Counted from the stretch's first letter, positions 17,976-28,010 are shown. The stretch: DNA of 64,000 bases from Corallococcus macrosporus (GCF_017302985.1 NZ_JAFIMU010000013.1:186001-250000); one strand, 5' to 3'. Numbers and translations: made by a program. The notes: generated by a model from the letters alone, not told the origin.

Positions 17976-20900
17976 CGCCGCGCCTGCGCCGCGCGGCCCA
18001 CGCCAGCGCGCCCAGCCCGAAGGCCGTCACGCCCGAGCCCCCGCCGGAGCACCCGCAGCCCGAAGTGGATTCCGGCGGCGGCTCCATCCGCGACACGACG
18101 ACGTCGCGCAGCGTCGCGGTCCCCGAGTACGTCGGCGGGGTCAGCAGCGCCGGCCGCACCACGTACGTGAGCTTCGCGGTGGCGCCCGCGGGCAGCGGCA
18201 CCGGCTCCACCTCGAAGTGCTGTTCCGTCACGTTCACCGGCGTCACCGGCCGGCCGTTCAGCGTCACGCTCTGGGGCAGCACCTGCGCGCCGGTGACGGT
18301 CTCCGCGTAGCGGATGGAGCTCACGTCGCAGGCGGTGTCGTTGCGCAGCGTCACCGTGACGCCGAACTGGCCGGAGTCGTTGCCCAGCCCCGTCGTCTCC
18401 GTGCGCCGGTCCACCGTCACGAAGGGCCGGGCGCCGATGCGCACCGCGTGCTGGCGCGCCGCCCCGCTGGCGCCCTCGCCCGTGGCCGTCACGTCCAGGG
18501 TGACGCGCTCGCCCACCAGGGTCTCCAGCTGCGTGTCCACCGTGGCCAGCGACACCGAGTCCCCTTGCGACACGAGCGGCTCCAGCGCCGGGCCGCCGCC
18601 ATGCGCCCACCTCAGGTCCACCGCGGAGCAGGCCCCTTCCGGAATCGTCTGGCGCAGCGTGCCCCGGGCGCCCTGGCCGCAGGTGGCGATGAGCTCGCCG
18701 TCCAGCTCCCCCAGCTCCACGTCGCGCGCGTCGCGCGAAGCGGACGTCAGCACGTCCGGCGTCTTGATGGTGCTCTCGCCCAACGACTCCTGCACGCGCG
18801 CCCGCACGGTGTAGCTGGCGCTGCCGCAGGTGGGGGGCAGGTCCAGCTCGAAGGTGCCCGCGGCCCACGGGTACGTCCGCGTGGCGAAGACGCGCTTCGG
18901 GTCCGCCGGGTCCTCCAGCGTCACCACCGTGGAGAGGGCCCGCGTGCCCGTGCAGTTGACCGGCGGGTTCGTCGTCACGCGACCGCGCACCTTGCGCTCC
19001 TCCGGCGGATCCAACGCCACCTCCGCGCGCACCACGTCCACCGGCACCCACCGCGGCTTCACCGCGATGTCCACGTCGGACGGAGGGCCGGTGAGGACAT
19101 GGCCGTCCACGGTGATGCGGTTGAAGGCGCGCAGCTTCAGCTGGAGCGTGTCCACGCACGTCGCGGAGGCCAGCAGCACGGAGTTGCCTTCCAGCGGTTG
19201 CGAGCCCACCGGGCGCCGGTCGTTCCCCAGCACGGCGGACACCGACACGCCCGAGGAGTTCTCCAGCACCGACCAGAACGTGGACACCGGCGGCAGCCCC
19301 GGCGTGGGCGGAGTCCCCGGAGGCGCCGCGCACAGGTGCGTCGCCTGGGGGGCCAGGGCCGTGCCGGAGTAGACCTCGCGCATGCCGCTGGTGAACGGCG
19401 CGTCGGGGGGGCCCCACGGCAGGAGCGGCACCGGGACGACCGTCGGCGGGGAGCTCAGCTCGCCGTCGTACGCGCGCACCTCGTAGTTGAAGGTCGTCGT
19501 GCCGTCCTTGCAGCGGTCCGCCCGGGTGGAGGGCGGCGTGAGCGTGGCCACGCCCACGGCGTTCTCGGTGAGCACCGGCGCCCGGGCCGGCGTCGTCCAG
19601 GTGTACTTGACGGGCTCGCAGCCGGTGAGGCCCCGCGTGGGAGTGAGCGTGCCCGCGGGTCCGCCCATGAAGAAGGCGCCGGTCTCCACGGCCAGCGTGG
19701 CCCCCTGGGGCGCGCCGGGCGCGACGGCGTGGCGCAGCTCCAGCGCGATGGCCTTCGGCGTGTCGTGCGTGCGCAGTCCGTCGGAGGCCACCACGTCCAG
19801 GTACGACGTCTGGCTCGCGCAGATGGCCGGGGGCGCGGTGAGCTTCAGCTTGAGCCCGCTGTCCTCGCGCGAGTCGAGCGGCTCCTGGTCGACGGAGAGC
19901 GGACCGCCCGGCGCGCGCACCGTGGCCGACAGCCGCACGGCGTCCCCGTCGCCGTCGCGCAGCTTGAGCTGCACGTCCTGCGTCGTGCCCTCGTCCACGC
20001 GGATGCTGGCCGGCAGCTCGTTCACATTGGGGGCGTTCGCGTTCTCGTAGATGAGGACGTTCTGGGTGGGCGCGTTGAGGACGGCGACGCAGTAGGACGC
20101 GTCCGCGCAGGCCAGCTGCAGCGCGGACTGGGTGATGCCCGGCGGCAGGTCCGTGTTCTGCCGCCAGAGCGCACCGGGCAGAGCCAGCGGTACGACCGGT
20201 TCCGCGCTGAACGCCAGCACCTTGCCGTCGGCCTGCTTGAGGAGCAGCAGACCGAAGCCCGTCCCCGCGCTGGAGCCGCTCGCCACGTCGAACGCGAGCG
20301 CGTCCACCGCACCGGGCGCCAGCGGGATGGGCTCGAACGGATTGGCGGCGCTGCCCAGGATGCCCCGGAACAGTCCCAGGTCGTTGCCGAAGAACGCGAG
20401 CGGCCTGTCCGGCGTCGCGCCTGGCAGCAGCGCCACACTGTGAGCCGAGTTCGGAGCGGGGCTGCCCATGGCGGTGTAGGGCACCCCCGTCGTCCCCCGG
20501 TACCAGACGAAGTTGGCCCTGGCCGAGGACACGGAGAACAGCGCGTGCGGAAGTCCATCCGCCTGCGGGGGCAGCACCGCCAGCTGCGGCTGCGGATTCT
20601 GCCCCGGCTGGGGAGGCGCCAGGACGCCCCACTCGGCCGTGCCGCCGTCCGGAGGGACCAGAGAGGAACGGAACTGCGGGGTCTTCAAGGGCAGCTCCGC
20701 GGCGACGGCGTAGCCCACGCCTCCGTCCGCCGTGACGCGCACGGCGCTCACCGCGTACTCGTTACCGTCGTCGGGGAACAGGCGCCGGCCGTTGTCCGAG
20801 GGAGAGCAGCCGTTCACGCTCTGGAGCGTGCCGTCCGTGCGGATGCCCACCACGCAGTCAGGGCCGCGCAGGAAGCTGCCCGCCATGCCCTCGTTCAGGG

Positions 20901-21078
20901 TCGTCACGCTGCCGTCGCGCGACACGTACAGCTGCGTGTCGGTCGCCACGGCGAAGAAGCCGGGCCGGAAGACGGTCACGCTCTTGGGGATGCCCGTCTG
21001 GGTCTGGACGAGGGTCCACTTCGCGTGCGCCGCGCCCGCGCACAACCCCAGCCCCAGGATGATCCACCCGACTCGCAC
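17959..21078 (-). CDS. Large exported protein with MYXO-CTERM sorting tail
   Basis: 1039 residues. Signal peptide (about 1-19, ending AHA). Residues 20-360 contain strand-rich repeats that could be a beta-propeller (TDTQLYVSRDG, LAFFGNDLGLFRG). From about 370 on there are Ig/cadherin-like beta domains (SIRVDEGTTQDVQLKLRDGD). The tail is GCGCSGGGSG, a hydrophobic helix and an RRRR cluster: the MYXO-CTERM signal that myxosortase is known to cleave for surface attachment. Third gene of the surface operon, 24 bp after the barrel gene. Function unknown; cell-surface location well supported. Confidence 0.85.
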   Translation of the reverse strand: MRVGWIILGLGLCAGAAHAKWTLVQTQTGIPKSVTVFRPGFFAVATDTQLYVSRDGSVTTLNEGMAGSFLRGPDCVVGIRTDGTLQSVNGCSPSDNGRRLFPDDGNEYAVSAVRVTADGGVGYAVAAELPLKTPQFRSSLVPPDGGTAEWGVLAPPQPGQNPQPQLAVLPPQADGLPHALFSVSSARANFVWYRGTTGVPYTAMGSPAPNSAHSVALLPGATPDRPLAFFGNDLGLFRGILGSAANPFEPIPLAPGAVDALAFDVASGSSAGTGFGLLLLKQADGKVLAFSAEPVVPLALPGALWRQNTDLPPGITQSALQLACADASYCVAVLNAPTQNVLIYENANAPNVNELPASIRVDEGTTQDVQLKLRDGDGDAVRLSATVRAPGGPLSVDQEPLDSREDSGLKLKLTAPPAICASQTSYLDVVASDGLRTHDTPKAIALELRHAVAPGAPQGATLAVETGAFFMGGPAGTLTPTRGLTGCEPVKYTWTTPARAPVLTENAVGVATLTPPSTRADRCKDGTTTFNYEVRAYDGELSSPPTVVPVPLLPWGPPDAPFTSGMREVYSGTALAPQATHLCAAPPGTPPTPGLPPVSTFWSVLENSSGVSVSAVLGNDRRPVGSQPLEGNSVLLASATCVDTLQLKLRAFNRITVDGHVLTGPPSDVDIAVKPRWVPVDVVRAEVALDPPEERKVRGRVTTNPPVNCTGTRALSTVVTLEDPADPKRVFATRTYPWAAGTFELDLPPTCGSASYTVRARVQESLGESTIKTPDVLTSASRDARDVELGELDGELIATCGQGARGTLRQTIPEGACSAVDLRWAHGGGPALEPLVSQGDSVSLATVDTQLETLVGERVTLDVTATGEGASGAARQHAVRIGARPFVTVDRRTETTGLGNDSGQFGVTVTLRNDTACDVSSIRYAETVTGAQVLPQSVTLNGRPVTPVNVTEQHFEVEPVPLPAGATAKLTYVVRPALLTPPTYSGTATLRDVVVSRMEPPPESTSGCGCSGGGSGVTAFGLGALAWAARRRRGVRARS

Positions 21079-21102
21079 GTTCGACGTCCCTCTGCCCGGC
21101 GA

Positions 21103-24100
21103 CTACCAGGCCACTTCCGCCCGGAGATAGAGGCGGTCCGGAGCATCCTCCGGATTGCCCTCCAGACCCAAGCCGCTGAAGCCCAGGACGGTGTACCCCA
21201 GGGCCACCCGCATGCGCTCGTCCATGCGCCAGGCGACCTCCGGCCGGAGCGCGCTCAACCCCCGGTCATCCGCCGCGGACGTGCGCTGAGCGGCCTCCAC
21301 CGCGACCTCCAGTCCGCCCAGCACCCGCACCGAGGGCCGCAGCGTGCCCGTCCACACCCAGCGCGACGACGCGCCCAGGCTGGAGCGCCCGACGTGCAGC
21401 CCCGACGCCACGGAGAGCCGCTCGCCCAGGCGCACCGCCGGCATCAGCGACACCGTCTGGAGCACCCGGTCTCCAAACACGAAGCGGGCGCCGGGGGACA
21501 GCTCGCGGGTGAGGCCGTAGCGGGCCACCACCAGCCAGGGGCCGGGCCGCCAGACGAGCGCCGCGAACCCTTCCGCGAACCGGGCCTCCAGTCCCTCGCG
21601 GCCCACGGTGTGCGCGAAGTCCAGCCGTCCGGAGGCCGTCACGTCCTTCATCAACTGGGCTTCGGCGGCCAGCGCCAGCACCACCTGGGTGCGATCCACC
21701 GGGCCGGAGGCGCCGCGCGCGGGGGTGCCCTCTTCGTGGCGCAGCTCGGCGCGCACGTCCGCGCGGAAGCGCTCGCGAAGCCACTGCGCGGAGACGCTGG
21801 CCACGTCGCGCGTGAGGTCGCTGTCGATGTCCAGCGGGTGGCGCACGCCGCGCTCGTAGCGGACGCCCGCGCTGATGCCGCTGCGCCCTGCTTCCCACTG
21901 GAAGCCCACGGCGCGGGCCCGCCGCACCGCCATGGCGTCATGCGCGCTCACGTCCTCCACGAACACGGTGGTGCCGTCCCCCACCTCCGTGCGCGCGCCC
22001 GTCACCGCGCGGCCCGCGCCGAAGTCCGGCCCGTCCACGTCCACCGAGTAGCCGCCGTAGTACGTCTCCCGTCCGCGCCGCACGCGAGCATCCAGCCAGG
22101 CCTGCGGGCCCAGCTCGGGGCCCCAGCCGCCCTTCACGCCGACGGTGGTGTCCTCGTCCAGTGACACGTCCACGCCCGCGGAGGTGAAGGTGTCGTCCCT
22201 CTTGCCCAGGCCGGCGCCACGCCCGTTCAGCTGCTGCCGGTGACCCGCGGACAGGGTCAGCCGCGAGGACAGCGCGTAGTGGCCCGCCACGCCCAGGGAC
22301 GTGCGGCCGCCATCGAGCGCGTCGCCCTCACCCGGCACCTCGGTGGCGCGCAGCCAGCTGTCGCGCAGCTCCACGCGCGCGCCCCATTCATCGCGGTCGT
22401 AGCCCACGGCGGCGCCCAGCGTGCGGGCGCCGAAGGGCGTGTCCTCGAAGGGCAGGCGCGGATCCGCCGAGCGGCGCTCGTCGCCCAGGAGCGTGAACTC
22501 CACCGGGCCCACGGGCTGGGTGACGCGCAGGGACAGTTGCCGGAAGCGCGCGGCGTCCAGGTGCGCGCCATCGGAGAAGCCCCGCGAGCGCTCACGCCAT
22601 GCCGCATCCACGGAGCCGCCATGCGCGGGGCCCAGGACGCCAGGCCCGCTGAGGCGCAGGCCCACCGCGCCGCCGTGGTCGTCCTGCGTGCCCACCGGCC
22701 GGAGGAAGGACAGGCCGCCGTCGTCCGACACGCCGAACACGCCCGACTCCACCGCGAGGCCCCGGCTGCTGGCGGCCTCGGCGAGGAGCGAGTAGCCGCC
22801 CAGCTTCGTCTGGCCCCGCCCCGACAGCAGTTGAAAGGGAGCCCCCAGACGGCGCTCGCGCACGGCGGACAGGCCGACGGTGGAGTCGCGCCAGCGCGCC
22901 CAGGCCTCGCCGCCCACGGAGTCGCGAGGGTCCCCGGTGTGCAGCACGGCGTAGTCCACGACGAGCACCGGCTCCGGCGCCTGGGTGAGCGCGTCCGTGC
23001 GCAGGAGCGACGCGCCGGTCATGAACGACAGCGGGCGCGCGAGCAGGATGCGGCCCGCGAGGTAGTCGATGTCGTAGTCGCGGCCCCGGATGAGGTGCTG
23101 TTCGCCCAGGGGCAGGCCGGTGACGCCGTCGCGCACCTCCACGCGCACCAGCTCGGAGCCCTCCGCCACGGTGCCGCCGCCCAGGTAGTAGAGGCTGCCG
23201 CCGGTGGCCCGCAGCTCCTCGTGCGCGGGCGTCGCGGCCAAGCCGCGCGTGGGGTCCAGCAGCCCGCCAGCGAACACGTCCAGGCCCACGCGCACGGGGC
23301 CCAGGTGTTCGTGCAGCTCCGCGTAGGGGCCGAAGAGCGGGCGGTGGTAGCGGCCCACCTCGCGGTCCTGGAGCAGCGCGCGCCAGGTGCCGAAGCCCGC
23401 GCGGCCGTACTGCTCGTGCCGGGCCTCCAGGCGCAGGCGTCCCTCGGTGGGGTTGGGCGTGAGGGACACGGAAGCATCGCCCCACTCCGCCGGCACGAGG
23501 TCGGGGTCGGGCCAGCGGTCGTAGCGCTCGGGCAGCCGGGGACGCAACCAGTCCGCGAGCGGCGCGTCGTGCAGTTGGCGCAGGTCGTTGTCGTTCAGGT
23601 CCAGCTCGCCGACGACCTGAATGGGCCCCAGCTGGGCCTCACCGTGAAGGGCACCGCGCCCCCGCAGCCGGAAGCCACCGCCAGCAGGCGCGATGCTGGC
23701 CTCCACGTCGAGCAGGCCCACGGCGAAGGCCTGGGCCCGCGCTTCCACGGACACCGTCACGGTGCTCGGGGCTTGCGACGGCGGAGCCAGCGTCATGGGG
23801 ACGGTGTTGCGTCCCGGCACGAGCCGCACGGGCAGACGGACCTCACCGTCGGGGCCCGCGTGGAGGCTCGCGCCAGGAGACGTCACCTCGGTGCCGGGGG
23901 GCACCTCCAGGCGCAGGAACGTGTCTCCCGCGGCCAGTGGCGCGGAGGCAGAGAGCCCGCGCACGGCGCCCAGGCGCTGCCGCTCGCGGGGGATGACGAG
24001 CCAGCCGTGCTCACCGCGTCGCACGACGTCGAAGGACTGCTGGGTGAACTCCACCGCCCCACCCGGCGAGGTGGTGGTGAGGGTGACGACGTTCCTTCCG

Positions 24101-24699
24101 GGCTGGAGCGAAACGGTCGCGAGCCACGCGCCGGACTCCTCCACCGTTGCGTCCACGTCGCCCGCGCGGACCCGGTCGCCGGGGGAGGCCTTGCCGCTGA
24201 TCACGAAACGGAGTCCGCCGTTCGCGACGCGGGCCTCGGGGGGACGACTGGGGGCGGAGAGAGCGGGCGCGGACGGGCGCGTGGGCGGAGGCCGCACGGC
24301 GAAGTCCTGGAGGACAGCGGCGCCCCAAGGCACCTCCACGGTCGCGGTCCGGGGGACCACCTGACTGGCGGGCGGCAGGCTGCGCGGATCCACCTTCAGC
24401 GCATGGCGTCCGGGGCGCAGGTGCGGGCCATCGGTCAGGTCCGGCACGCGCGAGTCCACGCCGGTGAGGTGGTAGCGGCCGAACGCATCGGTGCGCACCT
24501 CACGACCCGTGGCCAGCACCAGCCGCACATCCGCGAGCCCGGGCTCATCGGGTCCACAGAGGCCATCGCCGTCCACGTCGACACAGACACGCCCCGCGAT
24601 GGTCGAAGCCTGCGCGGGCAGGTCAGCGGACAGCGCCTGCGCGGACGCCCCGGACGACAGCAGGAGCAGGACGAGCACGAGGACGTGGCCTGCCGCCAT
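21103..24699 (-). CDS. SdrD-B-like / outer-membrane beta-barrel protein
   Basis: 1198 residues. Signal peptide MAAGHVLVLVLLLLSSGASA. An SdrD-B-like domain follows (GRVCVDVDGDGLCGPDEPG, then DAFGRYHLTGVD), then Ig-like segments. From about residue 420 there are many alternating beta strands and short turns (RLRLEARHEQYGRAGFG; LVVARYGLTREL) ending in LYLRAEVAW, an aromatic C-terminus as expected for BamA-inserted barrels. No TonB box or plug is evident. The start is set at ATG 24699 because it begins a good signal peptide; the frame stays open up to 24918 but that stretch is not protein-like. Possibly a surface anchor or export pore for its operon partners. Confidence 0.75.
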   Translation of the reverse strand: MAAGHVLVLVLLLLSSGASAQALSADLPAQASTIAGRVCVDVDGDGLCGPDEPGLADVRLVLATGREVRTDAFGRYHLTGVDSRVPDLTDGPHLRPGRHALKVDPRSLPPASQVVPRTATVEVPWGAAVLQDFAVRPPPTRPSAPALSAPSRPPEARVANGGLRFVISGKASPGDRVRAGDVDATVEESGAWLATVSLQPGRNVVTLTTTSPGGAVEFTQQSFDVVRRGEHGWLVIPRERQRLGAVRGLSASAPLAAGDTFLRLEVPPGTEVTSPGASLHAGPDGEVRLPVRLVPGRNTVPMTLAPPSQAPSTVTVSVEARAQAFAVGLLDVEASIAPAGGGFRLRGRGALHGEAQLGPIQVVGELDLNDNDLRQLHDAPLADWLRPRLPERYDRWPDPDLVPAEWGDASVSLTPNPTEGRLRLEARHEQYGRAGFGTWRALLQDREVGRYHRPLFGPYAELHEHLGPVRVGLDVFAGGLLDPTRGLAATPAHEELRATGGSLYYLGGGTVAEGSELVRVEVRDGVTGLPLGEQHLIRGRDYDIDYLAGRILLARPLSFMTGASLLRTDALTQAPEPVLVVDYAVLHTGDPRDSVGGEAWARWRDSTVGLSAVRERRLGAPFQLLSGRGQTKLGGYSLLAEAASSRGLAVESGVFGVSDDGGLSFLRPVGTQDDHGGAVGLRLSGPGVLGPAHGGSVDAAWRERSRGFSDGAHLDAARFRQLSLRVTQPVGPVEFTLLGDERRSADPRLPFEDTPFGARTLGAAVGYDRDEWGARVELRDSWLRATEVPGEGDALDGGRTSLGVAGHYALSSRLTLSAGHRQQLNGRGAGLGKRDDTFTSAGVDVSLDEDTTVGVKGGWGPELGPQAWLDARVRRGRETYYGGYSVDVDGPDFGAGRAVTGARTEVGDGTTVFVEDVSAHDAMAVRRARAVGFQWEAGRSGISAGVRYERGVRHPLDIDSDLTRDVASVSAQWLRERFRADVRAELRHEEGTPARGASGPVDRTQVVLALAAEAQLMKDVTASGRLDFAHTVGREGLEARFAEGFAALVWRPGPWLVVARYGLTRELSPGARFVFGDRVLQTVSLMPAVRLGERLSVASGLHVGRSSLGASSRWVWTGTLRPSVRVLGGLEVAVEAAQRTSAADDRGLSALRPEVAWRMDERMRVALGYTVLGFSGLGLEGNPEDAPDRLYLRAEVAW

Positions 24700-24914
24700 C
24701 CGCCACGCCCGTGCTCCTGCCCGGACATCGCGCGTCGGCGTGCTGGGCACGGGCAAGCCCGTGAGCACATCCTGGCGCGGAAGCGGTCCTGTTCGGATGT
24801 CACCTGCCCCGGACGCGACCACTGCGGTGGATCCAGCCGCCTCGCCGCATGCAGGTGCCCCGTCCCGGCCGCTCCCGGCCGCTTGCACCTCGCGATGCGC
24901 CGGGCGCGGGGACC
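24700..24914 (-). other. Gap between Ig-like and barrel genes
   Basis: 215 bp open in the barrel frame (a TTG at 24918 overlaps the preceding stop), but the encoded sequence is low-quality and the signal peptide starts at 24699. Either an untranslated operon leader or a longer N-terminus. Confidence 0.4.
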
Positions 24915-26816
24915 TCAAGGCCGCACCTCTTCCACCGCCGTCACGCCGGTGCGCACGTCCGCCACGGACACGCTCACGAGCCCCCGGGCACCCCGCACCG
25001 TGAAGCGCGTGAGCCCGTCCTGCACCGACTCGTCACTCCGCTCGCCTTCGGACAGCGCGACGTGCACCGGCCGGTCCTTCAGCACCTGGCCGCTCGAGTC
25101 CTCCACCCAGCACGTCACCCGCGCGCCCTCCACGCGCACCCGCACGTTGACCGGCAGCGGCGGCGCCAGCTCCACCCGCTTCACGACAGGCTCGGGCACC
25201 AGCGGCGGGGACAGCGGGAACACGAGCCGCTGCGCCCCCAGCGAGTACACCGTGACGTCGAGCCCCGGCCACACGCCGTGCGACACGCGCACCTTGGGGG
25301 TCCAGATCGAGCCCACGTCCACCGTCCCGTCCTCCCCCGTCACCTTCTCCACGCCGTCCACCCGGAGCGGCTGCCGGGGCACCGGCCATCCCGCGAGGTC
25401 CACCACGCCCGCGACCAGCGTCTGCTCCCGCCGCCACACCGCGAGCCGCGCGGGCTCCGTGCCCATCGGACCGTAGGCCCGCACCGTCACGTCCGTGCTC
25501 GGCCCGGGCATCTCCTGCGGCGCGGTCCACGGCAGCGTGAAGGTCCCCGGCGGGGACTCCACCGCCGGGCCCACCGTCCCCACGGGTGACGACAGCACCA
25601 CCTTCGCCTCCGCGCGGGGCTGCCCTGCCGCATCGCGCGCCGTCACCACCACGCGCGCCGTCGTGCCCGCGTGCACCATCGGCTCGGACAGCGACACCGT
25701 CACGTCGCGCACGGCACCCTGCACCAGCTGCATCGGCAGCGACTCGCGCGAGCCCGGGCCCCGCTGCGGCCACGCCGCTTCAATGCGCTCATCCTCCGCG
25801 AGCGTGCCCGGCGCCGTGTAGCGCCACTCCAGCATGCCGTTCGTATCCCGCTGGGGCCCTTCCAGCCGGCCATGCTTCGCCTTCACCGTGACGCGCGCAT
25901 CCGCCACGGGGAGCCCCTTCGGATCGCTCGTCGCGCACAACAGCCGGGCCTGGGACACGCCGTCCGCTGGAAGCCGCTGCGGGTTGAGCACGCACGCCAG
26001 GCCATCCGTGGGCGGCAGCTGGAGGTCGATGGCGATGCGCTCCACGTGGCCCGAATCGTCCTTCACTTCGCCCCGCGCGATGGGATGGCCCGGAGGCACC
26101 ACCAGCGGCAGCACGAAGCGTCCGTCCGCGGCCACCGGCACGGGCCCGAAGCGCTTCCCCGCCACCTCCAGCGACACCTCTCCCCCGGGCTCGCTGCGGC
26201 CAGGCAGGTTCACCGACGACGCCAGTGGCACCAGCAGTCGCCCATACGTCCCGTGCACCGACTGAGGATGCGGCCACGCGGACAGGGCCACCAGGATGGC
26301 CACCTCGGGCAGGCGCGTCGGAGGCAGCACATAGCGCGCGGTGTACGTGCCCGGTCCCGTGTGCTGGAGCCCCTCCACCTGCCCGGTGCTCGCGCGCAGT
26401 ACGGGGGGCGCGCCGCTGTCGTCCGGAGTGCCGTCCGGCCGCAGCCGCCGCACCGTGAGCGTCGCCTGCTTGTCGCGCCCCTTCACCGGAAGCGCGGGCT
26501 CCAGCGACAGCTCCATGTGGCTCGCGGGCGGCCCCACGGCATAGCGGGCCTGGGCCTCCTCGCCGTCGCCCTTCACGCGCACCACCACCTCGCGCACCTT
26601 GGGCTTCGGCACCACGACCCAGGTGCGCAGGGGAGGCGCCTCGGGTCCGGGCTTGAGCTCCGCGCCCTCCGCCGTCACCGAGGACGGGGTGAACGCCCCC
26701 GGTTGGCCCCCGGCGTTCCGGCGCACCGCCGCGACCGTGAAGCCCTCCGGAGGCACGGGCACGTCCGGGCCGAGCAGCTCCACCGAAGCCGCCCAGACCG
26801 GGGCACAGACCAACAC
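24915..26816 (-). CDS. Exported Ig-like (invasin-type) repeat protein
   Basis: 633 residues from a GTG at 26816. The product shows repeated Ig/big-domain strands: VSLEVAGKRFGPVPVAADGRFVLP, quoted in part as EVAGKRFGPVPVAADG; LPADGVSQARLLCATSD with DARVTVKAKHG; ARVVVTARDAAGQPRAEAKV. These resemble invasin/intimin adhesin repeats. From the GTG the signal peptide is only about 10 residues (LVCAPVWAA). In the same frame LERLLLTALVLVCAPVWAA would be a normal signal, but it has no ATG, GTG or TTG before the in-frame TAG at 26858-26856; a CTG at 26843 is a candidate. First gene of the three-gene surface operon. Role unknown. Confidence 0.7.
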   Translation of the reverse strand: MLVCAPVWAASVELLGPDVPVPPEGFTVAAVRRNAGGQPGAFTPSSVTAEGAELKPGPEAPPLRTWVVVPKPKVREVVVRVKGDGEEAQARYAVGPPASHMELSLEPALPVKGRDKQATLTVRRLRPDGTPDDSGAPPVLRASTGQVEGLQHTGPGTYTARYVLPPTRLPEVAILVALSAWPHPQSVHGTYGRLLVPLASSVNLPGRSEPGGEVSLEVAGKRFGPVPVAADGRFVLPLVVPPGHPIARGEVKDDSGHVERIAIDLQLPPTDGLACVLNPQRLPADGVSQARLLCATSDPKGLPVADARVTVKAKHGRLEGPQRDTNGMLEWRYTAPGTLAEDERIEAAWPQRGPGSRESLPMQLVQGAVRDVTVSLSEPMVHAGTTARVVVTARDAAGQPRAEAKVVLSSPVGTVGPAVESPPGTFTLPWTAPQEMPGPSTDVTVRAYGPMGTEPARLAVWRREQTLVAGVVDLAGWPVPRQPLRVDGVEKVTGEDGTVDVGSIWTPKVRVSHGVWPGLDVTVYSLGAQRLVFPLSPPLVPEPVVKRVELAPPLPVNVRVRVEGARVTCWVEDSSGQVLKDRPVHVALSEGERSDESVQDGLTRFTVRGARGLVSVSVADVRTGVTAVEEVRP

Positions 26817-26910
26817 CAGCGCGGTGAGCAGGAGACGTTCCAGGGCGTCCCGACTCTACAGGGCCCTCCACCGGGACTGCACCACTTTGCTGCCACTGGC
26901 GGCAGGAAGG

Positions 26911-26928
26911 CGGCCCCCATCGGGGCCG
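26911..26928 (-). terminator. Hairpin after the FecR membrane-protein gene
   Basis: CGGCCCC / GGGGCCG with a 4-nt loop, about 100 bp past the FecR stop. Nearby CCCACC-N5-GGTGGG adds another stem. No U-tract, so the terminator call is tentative. Confidence 0.4.
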
Positions 26929-27026
26929 GAGCCGGCGGCCCCTCTCTGCCCCACCCAGGAGGTGGGCCCTCCAGCACAGGACCTGGAGTCCCGCCCGACG
27001 GATCAGTGCGGTGGCCCCCGGTGGCC

Positions 27027-27977
27027 CTACCAGAGCGTCCCGGCATCGACCTCGATCGGGGGTTTCGTGTCCAGGATCAGCTCGCGCTTCTCCTCCTGGG
27101 GCGTACCGCCCACCCCCACGGCGGTCACCCGGACGGGGTTGCCGCCTTCCTTGAGGTCGAGGTCGAGCGTGAACCCTCCGTCCGCGTCCGTGGCCACGAC
27201 AGCGCCGTTCATCATCACCCGGGTCCCCGGCTCCGTGTGGCCGGTCACGACGAGCTTCGCTTCCCGCTGCTTCTTGGCCTTGGGCCAGTCCATCTTCACG
27301 AACACGGTGCTGGGGATGGGCGCGGGCTCGGTGGGGGCCTGGCCGGGCCGGACGATGGACCGCTGGCCGGCGCGGACGATGACGAACTTGCCCTCCTTGC
27401 CGGTCAGCTTCACGTCACCCTCGCGGGTGCCCACGCTCACGGTGCCCTTGCCGTTGTTGCTCATGGTGAAGGTACCCTGGGAGGTGCTGGCCTCCGCGTC
27501 GCCGTTCTTCGCCTTCAGGATGAAGGTGTGGCGGACGTTGGGGCGGCCCCGGACGGTGGCGGTGGCCAGACCGCTGCTCAGGAGCACCTTCGACAGCTCG
27601 TTCGACAGCTGCTCCACGGAGATCTCCGTGTCGGACTCCATGCGCAGCTCCACGGATTCGCCGTTGAGCACCACCGCCCAGGATCCGCGGCCGGTGCGCA
27701 CCACGTCCGTGGGCCGCAACGGCATGTCCTTGCGCGCGGGCTCCCAGGCGCCTTCACCGTGCCGCACCTCCACGTTGCCGTCGAACTGGCTCAGCACCAG
27801 CTCCACGACCTTCTTCGCCTCCGCGGCCGCGACGACGGCGCGAGGCGGCGCGGCGGGCGGCAGCGGCGCGGGCGTCTCCCTCAGGAAGACGAACCAACCC
27901 ACCGGCAGCGCGGCCAGGATGAGCACGAGCCCGACGAGGAACGGCACCTGTCGTTTGCGGGAGGAGGGAGCGGCCAT
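27027..27977 (-). CDS. FecR-domain membrane protein
   Basis: 316 residues. Basic N-terminus and one transmembrane helix (about 13-32) with no cleavage site, so membrane anchored. A Pro/Ala linker leads to a FecR-like domain (LRPTDVVRTGRGSWAVVLNGESVELR, in part: DVVRTGRGSWAVVLNG) and a second strand-rich part (TVSVGTREGDVKLTGKEG; FVIVRAGQRSIVRPGQ). The C-terminus (LVVTGHTEPGTRVMMNG, then ATDADGGFTLDL) is a glucodextranase-like Ig domain. It follows the sensor kinase gene by 33 bp. No ECF sigma factor is nearby, so a classical FecIR role is not supported. Confidence 0.75.
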   Translation of the reverse strand: MAAPSSRKRQVPFLVGLVLILAALPVGWFVFLRETPAPLPPAAPPRAVVAAAEAKKVVELVLSQFDGNVEVRHGEGAWEPARKDMPLRPTDVVRTGRGSWAVVLNGESVELRMESDTEISVEQLSNELSKVLLSSGLATATVRGRPNVRHTFILKAKNGDAEASTSQGTFTMSNNGKGTVSVGTREGDVKLTGKEGKFVIVRAGQRSIVRPGQAPTEPAPIPSTVFVKMDWPKAKKQREAKLVVTGHTEPGTRVMMNGAVVATDADGGFTLDLDLKEGGNPVRVTAVGVGGTPQEEKRELILDTKPPIEVDAGTLW

Positions 27978-28010
27978 GCGGGGGCCCTAGCTAGCACAAC
28001 ACGGTGGATT

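Noticed and set aside
18217..22164. A 1315-codon plus-strand open frame
   Set aside because: It is antisense to the MYXO-CTERM and barrel genes, rich in Arg/His/Pro, has no domain and simply reflects high third-position GC.
27027..27977. Classical FecR of an iron-uptake FecIR system
   Set aside because: No ECF sigma factor or TonB-dependent receptor is nearby; only the FecR-type fold is supported.
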